A stretch of 64,000 bases of DNA from Odiellus spinosus. Taxonomy: Eukaryota; Arthropoda; Arachnida; Opiliones; Phalangiidae. The notes under the pieces were generated by a model. That model was not told the origin of the DNA. It worked only from the letters and a program-made list of their open reading frames with translations, and did no database searches. Of this stretch, positions 1-10,281 are shown one piece after another. The stretch covers positions 20,245,600 through 20,309,599 of the forward strand of contig OY987226.1 in the NCBI GenBank assembly GCA_963920705.1. Reading direction: 5' to 3'. Both the position numbers and the translations under genes were made by a program. The first letter of the stretch is position 1. The number at the start of each line of letters is the position of its first letter.

Positions 1-378
1 TTATCCGCGTTATACATTCGGATAAAAAAATTCAAAATTTATTTTCGTGAAAAATAACGAATAAAAAGATGACTTAAAATCTTAGTTTCGTTGTTTTATT
101 TATATTCTTCAAATTAAAAGTCAATTTGAAATATTTTTCTTTTATTTTAGACTAATTCTGGAAATGTGAATTTTCTTATCCATCGTTATACGTTTGAATA
201 CGAGTAATTTGTTCGTAGATAAATCGCCAAATGCTTATCCTAGGGTTAATCCTTATACATTTAACAATTATACGAATATGCAAATTTCATTTTTTAGTTA
301 CAAACAATATATCCGAAAATAAAATCTCTGAAAATATACGAATAACAAAAGATAACATATATCCGATTCCGAGCTCTA
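1..378 (-). mobile_element. Diverged family A (hAT-like) element, left part outside window
   Basis: The right edge ends in CCGATTCCGAGCTCTA, the terminus shared by family A copies elsewhere in the window. The interior is AT-rich, with repeated ATCCG/CGGATA words like other copies, but it aligns only loosely, so this may be a separate subfamily. The other end lies before base 1, so no target duplication can be tested. There is no coding potential. Confidence 0.55.
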
Positions 379-697
379 TATGAGGCGAGTCGGCGGTTAA
401 TTAAAAATGCATGGTGTTTTTTGGGAACGGAGAAAACCAAAACCATGCAAAATTACTTGAATAATTGGAGTATTTAATGAAATTTTAACCCGAAACTCTA
501 AACGAAAATTAAATCCTTTTAATTAAACATACTTTTCTTGTCATTGATACTTGAATAGTCATGGACTCGTGATCCGAATTTATTTAGACGCGAATAAAAT
601 TTTGGGTAGTTTATTAGTTAACGTGGGAAGGTGATATTAAACTTCTTTACAGAGAAAACTACATGGTCTTGAATTGAAGACTTTACGTTCTTCAGTC
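379..697. other. Unassigned AT-rich stretch
   Basis: No gene is visible. A small hairpin lies near 409-450, where TGCATGGTGTTTT faces AAAACCATGCA. Confidence 0.5.
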
Positions 698-705
698 GTT
701 ATGTT

Positions 706-1368
706 TAGAACTCGGAATCGGATAATGAATCGGATATAATTAGGGTTTAATCTCGGATAAATTGTTTGTTTATATAAAAGCACAAATTATAAATAAATCG
801 GGCTGTACTAATTTCGAACGTCCATTTAAACACTAGTACCAGTTGGTCATAAAGCTATCCAGAAACGTTTATCTAATAATCTCAATTAGAATCGGATAAA
901 GAATAACTTCGGATATCAATTGATAACTAGGCTTTTTTCAAATATTTCAATCTCATATAAATTGTTAAAATAAAAAATTTTAGCTTGATTAATAAACAAA
1001 TTACGCGTTTATTGAAACGTATAATGCAAAGATAAAAAATGACGTATCTCCAAATCCGTGTAGAATGAAATATAATAATTAAATTTTAATCTAAATTGAA
1101 AGGAACCAACTAAATTACAACGTTCTATCTTCAGTTTGGGTTAAAATCCGCGAAGAAACTCGAGTTTCAAATGTTTCTTATCGGCGAATGAATAACTCGT
1201 ATAACGTATCAATTTCCTATAACAATGAGTACGAATAAAAAGTTACCTTACATTCAGATACTTTAAACCGAATAAGAAATGGATATTTTTTCGCGAATGG
1301 ATAATATCTGATTGACATTCACGATGGTCTAACTGAATTAACAAAAGTTATACGAATTCCGAACACTA
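706..1368 (+). mobile_element. Family A hAT-like MITE, copy 1
   Basis: The element starts TAGAACTCGGAATCGG and ends with AATTCCGAACACTA. The 8 bases before it (GTTATGTT, 698-705) match the 8 after it (GTTATGGC, 1369-1376) at six positions, as expected of an old 8-bp target duplication. About 95 bases at 796-887 are absent from most copies but recur in reverse at about 20861-20985. After that segment the left-end sequence resumes (from 890), so the left end is partly duplicated. There is no transposase frame. Assignment to hAT rests on duplication length and terminus only. Confidence 0.75.
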
Positions 1369-1376
1369 GTTATGGC

Positions 1377-1969
1377 TTTTTAGAATTTACCCATTTGAAA
1401 TTTCTCGAAATTGAGTTAAGCTTTAATAATTAACTGCCAACGCGAAACTTTTGGTGAGTTTTGATAATGTTTTAATGATTATTTTAATAGTCATTATTAA
1501 AATTAACTTATTGTCAGAGTCTAGTATCCCTTTAAGGTGGAGCTCTATCTATTCAACACAGAATATCTGGGCTTCTATAGCCTATCGATTTGCACGAGAC
1601 ATTCAGCTGTACAGGGCTTGAGCCTTACTTAATCCAATAAAAGTGAAATCATAATCCTTGAATAATTAATAAATGTGTTATTAGAAATTAATTAATTTTT
1701 GAAATCACGTAGAGGCGCGCAATCTCGAAAAAAATGAGTTTGAATTATTTCAACAAAACCAAAACTTGAAACTATTACCAATAGTTAATAATATTTAAAT
1801 GAAGCGAGCTTGGGCGCGATTTAGATCTCTTGGGAAAACTTATGGCACTACTATACTAATATTGTTTAATGTTTATAACTATCCGACACCTATATTCTTT
1901 AAAGTTCATAATTATTTGATTCCAATAATAGCCAGAGATCTTACAACGCGGCGCTACATAGTTGGGGAA
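1377..1969. other. Unassigned AT-rich stretch
   Basis: No open frame of note and no match to other parts of the window, except that the word AGAGATCTTACAA at about 1936 recurs at the start of the repeat at 41930. Confidence 0.4.
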
Positions 1970-2095
1970 AAGTGACTTGTACAGACGGGTGGCGGCATCC
2001 GCGAGACGTGGATAATCGGTGGGAAAGCCCGCAGAGTTCCATATAATGGTTCAATCACTCTGACCGTCAATTATTCAGAAAGTTGGCGCCATCAT
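1970..2095 (+). repeat. Dispersed repeat G1, copy 1
   Basis: This segment matches the reverse strand of 53283-53425 over its whole length. Shared words include ATAATTGACGGT, ATTATATGGAA and TGGCGCC. It is GC-richer than its surroundings. No termini or target duplication could be set, so it could be part of a larger element running to about 2375. Confidence 0.6.
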
Positions 2096-2100
2096 AAACT

Positions 2101-2367
2101 AAAGGGTTTCACCCTGGACATGCGACGTGCTCCCTGCTAGTAACTGTCATTGCCGATAGAGGCGGTACCAGTACGTTTCGGCGGTGAGCTCTTCTTTCCC
2201 ACCATCTCTACCGCTAACGCGCCTGCGCAGCTACGATAATTCACTCGATTACCGCTAGAGGCGCATGCGAACTCCACACCAAGAACCCGAACTATTAAAA
2301 ATTCGGGAAAACTACGGTGGAAGGCAGAGATAGCTTCACGTCGTGTGTCCAGGGTAAAACCCTTTTT
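2101..2367. repeat. Inverted repeat with about 29-bp arms
   Basis: The left arm 2101-2129 (AAAGGGTTTCACCCTGGACA then TGCGACGTG) faces the right arm 2338-2367. The loop of about 210 bases carries a chance open frame on the minus strand with no recognisable domain. The structure looks like a foldback element or the ends of one; no target duplication was found. Confidence 0.5.
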
Positions 2368-2526
2368 TAGTCTATGGTGCCATCTATGAAATTTGGTAAT
2401 CGGCCACAAATACATGCTTTTCAAGGCTGAAGAGATTTCAACTTCGTGCCTTTTTCAAATATGCGCGGAACATATTTTAGCAAAATATATTAATTTGCAT
2501 ATTTTTAGCAACCATACTTGACCTCC

Positions 2527-2638
2527 AGCCTCAAGGGGGAGGAGCTGTCAAAGCCACTTAGTATCCCCACAAAGAGATGGCGCAAAAATGACCCCGCGGT
2601 TTGTTGACGACGCAGAGAGTATGGAAACATTTCTCTTT
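2527..2638 (-). repeat. Dispersed repeat G2, copy 1
   Basis: This matches 41931-42062 and 52715-52810 in the opposite orientation. Shared features are a CAAACCGCG block, a block reading TGGCGC or AGCGCT (AGAGATGGCGC), and the phrase that reads GTCAAAGCCAC here. Function is unknown. Confidence 0.5.
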
Positions 2639-2639
2639 A

Positions 2640-3119
2640 GCTACGGTCACACTAGCATTTCTTAATCGATTTGAACCGGTTAAATCAAACCGATATTCAA
2701 ATCGCCAGGAATCGTTTTAAGCGTCATGTGTTAAACGCAGTATCTTTATAAATCGATTTATCGTAGCTTCATCTATAGCTACGTTCACACTACAGACTTT
2801 GAAAGCATTTTGAACCGTTTTGGAAAGGTCAAATGATAAAATTTTGGGGTCACCCTTGTAGATCTTTGATCAAGAAACCAAATTAAAATCTTAAAAAGTC
2901 GGTTTGAACATTCGAAACGGTTTGAAAACGGTTCCAAGTGTCAAGTGTGAACGTAGCTTATCGGTTGTTGAAACCGAATCGGTACGAAACTAGTTCCCGA
3001 AGCAGTTTCGAGAAATCGAATCAATTAGATTAGAGAAAAGACTGTTTCCCGTTCACACGACTAGCAAAATGTTGTGGTGAACGGTTTAAATCGATTCCAA
3101 GGCCTAGTATGAACGTAGC
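2640..3119 (+). mobile_element. Family F element, copy 1, with nested F-like insertion
   Basis: Ends are GCTACGGTCACACTAG on the left and CTAGTATGAACGTAGC on the right, forming imperfect TIRs. The interior is rich in AATCGATTT and GAATCGGTT words, as in the copies at 12652, 33072, 52435, 62778 and 62943. A second element with GCTACGTTCACACT ends sits at 2777-2960. Removing it restores the CTTCATCTAT|CGGTTG junction seen uninterrupted at 12652-12944. No protein is encoded. Confidence 0.7.
2777..2960 (+). mobile_element. F-like element nested inside F copy 1
   Basis: It begins AGCTACGTTCACACT and ends AGTGTGAACGTAGCT, a perfect 15-bp TIR. It is flanked by TAT on both sides, and the undisturbed site reads TCATCTATCGG in other F copies, so a 3-bp target duplication (TAT) is likely. 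PIF/Harbinger elements make 3-bp duplications, but the usual target is TWA, so the superfamily is left open. Confidence 0.7.
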
Positions 3120-3904
3120 CAAGTAGCGTAAAGCGCGGTGATGTAAGCTCTCTGATTTTTAGCTCGAAAGATAAAAATTTAATTCTCGCGCTTAATTTTG
3201 TTTTGTTTAATCGTCTACATCTCCGATATATGACGATAAAAGTAAATATGCCTGGAACATCTTGTTCAAACTCTAATTCAAAGTAAACTTATTTCAAACC
3301 AAAATAAAATTCACTTTCCACGTATGTAATACAAGCATCTAGTTGATTTAGACGGGTTACGGTGTAATTATGCCTTCACCGAAACTTTTAAAATATTTTG
3401 TCGTCTGTGTTTAATGTTTGTTTATATAATGTTTGTCTATATAATGTTTTAAATCATTGAATTAATTGTTGAAAATCAGCGCGGAATAATTTATCTCGCT
3501 TTCTTTTAGCCTCCCTTAAAGGTTTCAGTGTTAGGGGGAAAGAGGGGTACAGTGTTATAAATTTATAAGTTTGATGGTACACAGAGTTGGAGCTTGAATA
3601 ATGATCTCGCGCGGTATAACGGTGTTTATTCCCGCCGATTACCTTCAAAAGTTCAAAGTTAACGCCGAACTACGCATAAAATTAAAACCCGGACAACCCC
3701 CCCCCTACTTGCCTTATTCTACCTGGCACCCAATAATGTCCCGGGGCTCGCAACAAACTTATAGAAAAGTCAGACATCCACTCTGAGATTTCAACACCTA
3801 CAAAACTATAACGCTTGATATAAACTCGGACTCAAGTCTAGCTGACTTAGAATTGTTCTAAAAGTTTCATTGTAAACTAGGTTTTTAATATAGGAACTTA
3901 CAAA
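3120..3904. other. Unassigned stretch
   Basis: No gene is supported. A 15-bp unit (AATGTTTGTTTATAT) is repeated twice at about 3412-3442. Two short overlapping frames near 3454-3786 have no recognisable domain. Confidence 0.4.
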
Positions 3905-4075
3905 AGTCTAACACTTTATTCCAAAAAGTAAACAGCGCCCCGTATAGCTTATGGTTGAGGTATATGTACCAGCAGATTCTGATTCAAAACACTCTAGCAG
4001 CCGCAGTCGTAGTAAATAGAGAACGAAGGAAGCGCCACTCGATGGAAAATTTCCGAGGTGGGGGAGACAATGTAG
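3905..4075 (+). repeat. Dispersed repeat Q, copy 1
   Basis: It aligns with 17860-18012 on the same strand. Shared phrases are CACTTTATTCCA, GTAAACA followed by CGCCC, CAGATTCTGATTC (CACATTCTGATTC in copy 2), and a CACTTCGATGG/CACTCGATGG block. No TIRs were found. The second copy directly precedes the 41-bp satellite. Confidence 0.6.
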
Positions 4076-4126
4076 CCAAGCGCGGCCCGCCTAAATGAAG
4101 TCTGATGTTTTAACCTTTAGTATATT

Positions 4127-4314
4127 TAGAGCTCGGCGTTTGGACAAGATTATTCATAAAAAACGGTTAATCAATTATTTATGAATAAAAATTGATATTA
4201 TTCAGTAAATTATTCGCGATAACATGCATTTTTCATAGCCTCCCCGTGGATAATTTCAAATTATGAATAAAGATAAAACAAACGGATATTTTCTTGTCCA
4301 AACACCGAGCTCTA
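4127..4314. mobile_element. Short hAT-like MITE (family A relative), 188 bp
   Basis: The TIRs are TAGAGCTCGGCGTTTGGACA... and its reverse complement, running about 23 bp with one mismatch. The flanks carry a perfect 8-bp direct repeat, AGTATATT (4119-4126 and 4315-4322). That duplication length and the TAGAG start fit hAT transposons. The ends share ten bases with family A but the interior is different, which suggests a common transposase. There is no coding capacity. Confidence 0.85.
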
Positions 4315-4617
4315 AGTATATTTGGAGTTGAGGATTAAAATTACTCTGGTAACTACTTGAATTATTATGCAAGTATCGAATTATTATTCAAGTATCAAAT
4401 AGTGCGGCATTTCCATAACAAGTTGACCAACACCGTGATTTCTGAATTAATCTCTGAACTTCCCCTTAATGAAAAAGTAAAGTATTTAGGCTTATTGACG
4501 TCTTCTATAGCTTGTTATTTTTACTCGCTGTCTTGCACTTTCTATTTGTTTAGCCAATAAGATTTGAAATGAATATATTTTTTAATTGTCGACTTTCAGA
4601 CTTTTACTTCCCGTTAA

Positions 4618-5087
4618 AGGGAAACTTGGAGCTAAAAATGGAACAGCTTTTGAATTTATTTTCGGAATCACCATGCCAAAAACAGTATTCAAGAATTTAT
4701 TCAAAATGTTTAGACACGTTTTTGGTGTTTAAATTAATTTCTAAAGCTTGGTAAAATTTGTATAAAAGTAAATATAAATTCGGACCAATCATATTATTTC
4801 GGCTTTCAACAGCGCTTGTTGTGTCTTAACATTATAATAATATGCCGGGTTTGATGCCTAAGACCCTGGGAATCAAATGGCAGCCTATTCTGTTAGTGTT
4901 AGGACATTAGAAGCACAGTTGAAGGCTGAAATATTATGATTGGTCCGATTTTATATTTACTTTTATAGAAATTAAAGACGAATAATGTGTCTAAAAATCC
5001 CGAAAAAAAATCGAAAATAGGTTTTCTGGCATAGTGATTCCGAAAATAAATACAAAAGCTGTTGAATTTTTAGCTCCAAGTTTCCCT
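4618..5087. mobile_element. Family D TTAA foldback element, copy 1
   Basis: It is bounded by TTAA at 4614-4617 and 5088-5091. The ends are AGGGAAACTTGGAGCTAAAA and its reverse complement. The two halves are inverted copies for about 200 bp each (for example ATGGAACAGCTTTTGAATTT against the right side). TTAA duplications are made by piggyBac and Kolobok transposases; neither is encoded here. Short open frames inside are by-products. Confidence 0.8.
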
Positions 5088-5091
5088 TTAA

Positions 5092-6791
5092 ACCTAGTCG
5101 CTAATGAAAGAAGGCTAAAATAATAACTAAATCTCTCAAATTAAGGTTTAAATAACCATATTGATACGGTACAATCTCTTTAATTATATTAAATGTTATT
5201 AACGCTTCTTTTGTCGGCTTACAAGTTTACGCGACACAAACTTTGAACTCTATACATAAAATCTTACGAATCAGACTCGGTTTGCGACTCCTGTAAACTC
5301 ACTTCTCCTTTTTTTACTGTAGTTGGTTGCGCTGGTCTAGCTCTTTCGTTAGCACTAATACCGCGTAAGATTAAGAAGGCGACGTACGAAGAGATAGCTG
5401 GACCTGCCCTATATTGGACACGGGGCTATAAACTCTTAGGGTTATAGTCCATCTCCAATTTGCCGCGACAATTAATCCCGCGCCTTCCGCTTATCTCCCC
5501 CGTAACCAGAAGGAGAAAATAAGAGAAGAGACACTAATCAGGGCTTGTAGCTGAACTAGAGCTGGAAGAGTAGCCAACCTCTTCAGTCTTTTTAGTCTAC
5601 CTTACCTTGTTCTAGCGTATTCTAGATGTAGCCCGTATAAAACAAGAACCTAAAAATATCATTTTTTTAATAGCCGGCCAAATTAAGGCTATAACAAACG
5701 AATCAGAGCCCATTTAAAGGCCACATATGCTCTGAACTTCCCCCTTTAAAATGCTATTCCCTTACGCACACAGCCTTTCATTGACTTTACAATCGGTTAT
5801 GGTCAATGTCGTCTGCTACTAAGCAAAGAAAAGCAGTCGATTTAGTTTACTTAAAGTTCCGAGAGTAGTTAGTTTTGAACCCGGTTGTGTACACCGTTCT
5901 TATATCTTAAATTTCAACCACTTTGGAGAATTTCTTACCGTTCATAAAGATTTCATAATTAAGAGAACTTTTCTTCAGTTTATTTATTTACTACGGCAAA
6001 CCTTTATCTCCTTCTGATATAACGTCTAGCTAGAAAGGGAGCCTTAAGTTTGGATAGAATGTTAAACGTATAAGCTTTTCGGTGACAACCTAACTTTACT
6101 CTCTTCTGCGCTTTTCGTGTTGTGTGTGGAAATTGAGGCTAACTAGGGCTCGTGGCCATGGTTTCTGCACGGAGGTAAAATTTTAGGGAGAGACACACGT
6201 TCGAACGTATGAAAAATTCTGTAATTGGGATTTAGCGTCTAAATATTTCGACCTACCGCTGAAAAGTGAAGTTGACTTTGTCAGGATGTTCAATATCCGC
6301 TGGTTTATATTGTCAATTTTTTGATACTATTAAAAAGCCTTATTCCAAATTTTACAATTCTGGGATTCTAAATTGACAAAATTTACGGGTTTAATTTTGT
6401 CCCCCTTCATCTTTCTGAAGGGTAATTAACGATACGTCTCGAATCAAAGGTATGATTCTCTGGATTAAGTACTTTAACAAAATAGACCGCGCGAAAACAG
6501 AATATCACACGCGAAAATCGAATGTAGGCTCTGTAATAGCCACGACATCGTAGTAATGCGTGGATATTGTAGTTTGAGACCGTATTTTAAAATAAAGGGA
6601 CTAAAACACGAGGTAAAAGGTCCGTCCTATAAATTGTGGGGATGCAAACTAATTGCAACCTTAGCCACGAATTAGTTATGACTTAGTTATCCTGCTATTG
6701 ATGGCTATGATGAGTAGACTTATTAAAATGCTCGCCTAAATTTTTAAACTAAAATTCTGGTTTCATCACTAAAAATACACTCCAAAAATAA
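5092..6791. other. Unassigned 1.7-kb stretch
   Basis: No open frame with a recognisable domain, and no copy elsewhere in the window that I could see. Base composition is mixed, with pyrimidine-rich patches near 5300 and 5480. Confidence 0.4.
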
Positions 6792-6798
6792 TTGAAAC

Positions 6799-7139
6799 CA
6801 GAAGCGGATGAAACCCTCCTTTGAAGTCTATTACTCCTGGGTCTTGTCTACCCCTCTCTGTATGGGTTAGTTTCTAAAAGCGCGATTCGTACGCCTCCTA
6901 ACGGTAGATATTTTCGGAGCGGGAGTTGGTCGAGCGAATATCTCTAGCAGCCTTGGAGTTCGTCAAAAAAAAACGTCGTCGTTTGTGGAGAGAGAGAATT
7001 CCCAATTTTCCGTAGACAGGGGGTATGAAGTAGGACCCCTCCGATCTCGTAAAATTGTGAATTTTACCCATATACAGAGAGGAGCGGTATATGGAACATT
7101 AGAGTAGTAGACTTCAAAGGAGGGTTTCATCGGCTTCTG
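6799..7139. mobile_element. Family E MITE, copy 1 (341 bp)
   Basis: The termini are CAGAAGC...GGCTTCTG, with TIRs extending over about 40 bp (CCCTCCTTTGAAGTCTATTA and its complement). It is flanked by a perfect 7-bp duplication TTGAAAC at 6792-6798 and 7140-7146. A CA start with 7-bp duplications is compatible with the P superfamily; Dada-type transposases are another option. It is non-autonomous. Copies at 24249 and 37603 are nearly identical in layout. Confidence 0.85.
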
Positions 7140-7180
7140 TTGAAACGTATACCTTTTTGGGCGAGAGACTTTTTAATTAA

Positions 7181-7679
7181 AGGGAGACTTTGAGCTAAAA
7201 ATGGAACTGTTCTTGAATTTCTTTTCGGAATCACCATGCCATAGAACGTATTCGCGAATTTTCAAACAATTATTAGACACGTTTTTGGTGTATAAATTAA
7301 TTTCTGAAGTTCAGTATAATTTGAATAAAAGTGAATTTAAATTCGGGACAATCACATTATTTCAGCCTTCAACAGCGATTGTAATTTCCTAACACTAAAA
7401 GAATAGGCTGGCGTTTGATGACCAAGATCTTGGCCATCAAATGCCGGCCTATTATTTTAATGTTAGAGCATTGTAAGCACTGTTGAAGGCTGAAATAATA
7501 TGATTGCCCCGAATTTATACTTACATTCAAACTTTACCAAACCTTAGAAATTAATTTAAACTCCAAAAACGTGTCTAAAAATTGTGGAAAAAAAAAAATT
7601 CTCAAATAGTTTTTTTTGGCATGGTGCGATTCCGAAAATAAATTCAAAAGCTGTTCTATATATATCTCCAAGTTTCCCT
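7181..7679. mobile_element. Family D TTAA foldback element, copy 2
   Basis: It is flanked by TTAA at 7177-7180 and 7680-7683. Ends read AGGGAGACTTTGAGCT and AGTTTCCCT. The arms are long inverted copies around a short centre near 7410. Only about 35 bp separate it from family E copy 1. Confidence 0.8.
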
Positions 7680-7812
7680 TTAAAGCTTATGAGGCTTTTC
7701 TCGAAATTTTTATGGATGAAGGTCGTGATGGTCTTTGCTTGGCTAGGGATAATTTTCACAAAAGTTCCGCCAAGTTAGCGAGAAACATTTTCAGATGTAT
7801 AAGCGTTATTAA

Positions 7813-8260
7813 AGGGAGAATGAAAGGCCGGAACAACCTATTTTTAATCGATTAAATATACTCACCAAATATATTTCGTTATTTTATAATCAATTTCCAA
7901 AGTTCTGATGCTAAGCCTAGCCTGCCTAGCTCGGTGAACTAGGCTAGCACGACCTGTATTTTTTTTAATATTCGTGGCTGTTCTTGTAGCCAATCACGAG
8001 CGAGTACGCGTATTTTAAAAATACTCGTACGCGCTCGTGATTGGCGACTAGATCAGACGGGAATATTAAAAAAAATACGGCTCTTGCTCGCCTAGTTTGC
8101 CTAGCTAGGCAGCCAAGGTTTAGCGTCTGCAAGTTTCGGAACTTTAGAAATTGATTATAAAAAAACGAAATATTTTTGGTGAGTTATATTATTGTTTTTC
8201 TCATTATTTTAGCCATTCTTAATCGATTAAAATAGGTTGTTTTGGCCTTTCATTCTCCCT
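7813..8260. mobile_element. TTAA foldback element (family B relative), 448 bp
   Basis: TTAA lies on both sides (7809-7812 and 8261-8264). TIRs start AGGGAGAATGAAAGGCC. Arms are inverted over most of the length, including a central pair with ATACTCGTACGCG and CCAATCACGAGCG. The interior differs from family B, so only the termini are shared. Confidence 0.8.
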
Positions 8261-8264
8261 TTAA

Positions 8265-9099
8265 CAAATTTCCTCCCGTAAAAAAAAAATTATATTTTTT
8301 TGATGAAAATTAGCCTTTAATCCGAAAAATCCTGAAATCGAGTCCCAAAACGAAACCCATACTTGATTTTTCATTCTTCGTTGCCGGGGTTCCCCGATTT
8401 TTGGGGTCAGTCTCCGTACGCACACTAGTTTTTGCATTCCCAAAAATTACGTTTTCCCACAATCTTGCGACGTTTTTCTCTCCCTATTACCTTTCCTACG
8501 TGGCCATGGTTTTCGGCTCTCTCAAAAGCGTGCAAGCGGTTTGATATATGCGGAAATATATAAGTGGATAAGGTTTATCTCCGAGAATTTAATTTCCCTA
8601 TAGATAGGAACGACTCGTTTCTCCCACCCTTCGCCTTCTAATTTGCCAGATGTTATCCGAGACGTCTTCCTATTTAGCCATCCTGTTTCCCTTCGTTCCA
8701 TTTTAACCGGAATCTGCCCCTTCTCCCGAGCAAAGGATTCCAACTTCGGATTTGTTCGCGTAGACATCTCCGACGGGATCGGTTTAAACTTATAATCAAA
8801 TACAGTTTTCGTAAATGGAAAATCTGAGGCGGATTAATACGCGATAATAAACCTCATAGGGAAGAAAATAGTTTATACCAGCTTCCTCTTCGCTAGGATG
8901 TTCTGGCTTGTTCTAAGAAATCTCCCAGTTTTTTGGGTTTTAGATAAGCTCGGCTCTCGTTGCATTCTCCATGTGATTGGCTATATTACGCGAATTCAGT
9001 TTAGCGTCATAAGACAAGGGGTGACAATTTGTAAGACGCGTTCCCCGCTTCCGTTCCTTAATTCTTCCGTCTTTTTACGACACTTTTAATACAACATCT
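8265..9099. other. Unassigned stretch
   Basis: Short frames on both strands (8261-8443 minus, 8522-8767 minus, 8898-9089 plus) have no recognisable domain. No repeat match was noticed. Confidence 0.4.
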
Positions 9100-9103
9100 T
9101 TAA

Positions 9104-10277
9104 AGGGAGCCTGAAGGAAAAATCGAAAGCCCTATTTTGTTGATAAAACAGTTATACGGTAATAAGAAAGTCCCTTTATTCAGTAAAATATTTTTTATTC
9201 CTCTTAATTACTCCAAAATTAAGATTTAATGTCTGCTTTTTATCCCCCCTCCCCCGACTTATTGTAGAAAAGTGGATACCAACCAATCAGAATTATACTT
9301 TTGTAAAATCTTGATTAGTACGTGCTTTGTTAGATGGCGCTACCTTCTCCAACGGGGTTCCGACAAACATTTTTGCTTGAATTGGCCTTATTCCTAATCA
9401 GCGCCACCTCGGCCGAGCGGCGAAAATTGGAACCATCGAGAGTTGGCACCAATCAGATTTCGCCATTCTCAGAATTTTTTCAATTTAAAAACATATTTCT
9501 GCTATTCGCGAATTTCCCCGCTTCGGCCAAAAAAATGTTTTCTATTAAATGTTATTTGAGAGGAGGGAATTAAAACGGCTTAAAACTTGTTAAAAAAGTT
9601 GTACTCAACACGAAACGTCAATTTTCAAAAGGTAAAAATAACATTTACATCATTTAGAAAATTAAAACTTATTTAGCTCGCTAAGCCTTGGTCCATCTTA
9701 TAGAAGGTATTAATGCTTTGATACAAGTTATACCTTCTATAAGATGGACCAAGGCTTAGCGAGCTAAATAAGTTTTAATTTTCTAAATGATGTAAATGTT
9801 ATTTTTACCTTTTGAAAATTGACGTATCTTGTAAAGCACAATTTTTTTAATAAGTTTTAAGCCGTTTTAATTCCCTCCTCTCAAATAACATTTAATAGAA
9901 AACATTTTTTTGGCCGAAGCGGGGAAATTCGCGAATAGCAGAAATATGTTTTTAAATTGAAAAAATTCTGAGAATGGCGAAATCTGATTGGTGCCAACTC
10001 TCGATGGTTCCAATTTTCGCAGCTCGGCCGAGGTGGCGCTGAATAGGAATAAGGCCAATTTCGACTTTTTATGGGATCTACTTTTTATTGGAACTGTGGC
10101 GCCACCTTTTGGGGACTTGCCGCTCTTCTATAAGCAAAATTGAAAATGGTGGTCGACCTGTGAGTTCGAAATTTAAAAGTACTAAAATACCGTATTTTCG
10201 CAATTTAGATACTTTTATTTGTAGCAAATAACATATTTTATAGTCTAAGAAATGTAAAAATTAAGTTCATTCTCCCT
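9104..10277. mobile_element. Family H TTAA element interrupted by a palindrome
   Basis: It is flanked by TTAA at 9100-9103 and 10278-10281, with ends AGGGAGCCTG and TCATTCTCCCT. Outer parts match, in reverse, the DNA at 39690-40310: the block near 9115-9240 (TTTTGTTGATAAA, TTACTCCAAAATTAA) and the phrases ATGGCGCTACC, CCAATCAGAATTATACTT and GGCGCCACCTTTTG. The matching DNA at 39690 lacks the central palindrome, so the palindrome is a later insertion. No protein is encoded. Confidence 0.7.
9380..10060. repeat. Near-perfect 331-bp-arm palindrome
   Basis: The arms 9380-9710 and 9730-10060 are reverse complements apart from a few changes (for example near 9590-9625), around a 19-base loop. Outer ends read AATTGGCCTTATTCCTA. 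The arms hold mirrored open frames (9334-9573 plus, 9867-10058 minus) that share peptide sequence only because of the symmetry. It interrupts family H. The target duplication is not clear. Confidence 0.85.
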
Positions 10278-10281
10278 TTAA

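Noticed and set aside
9334..10058. Two small frames sharing nearly the same peptide at 9334-9573 and 9867-10058
   Set aside because: They are mirror images forced by the palindrome arms.
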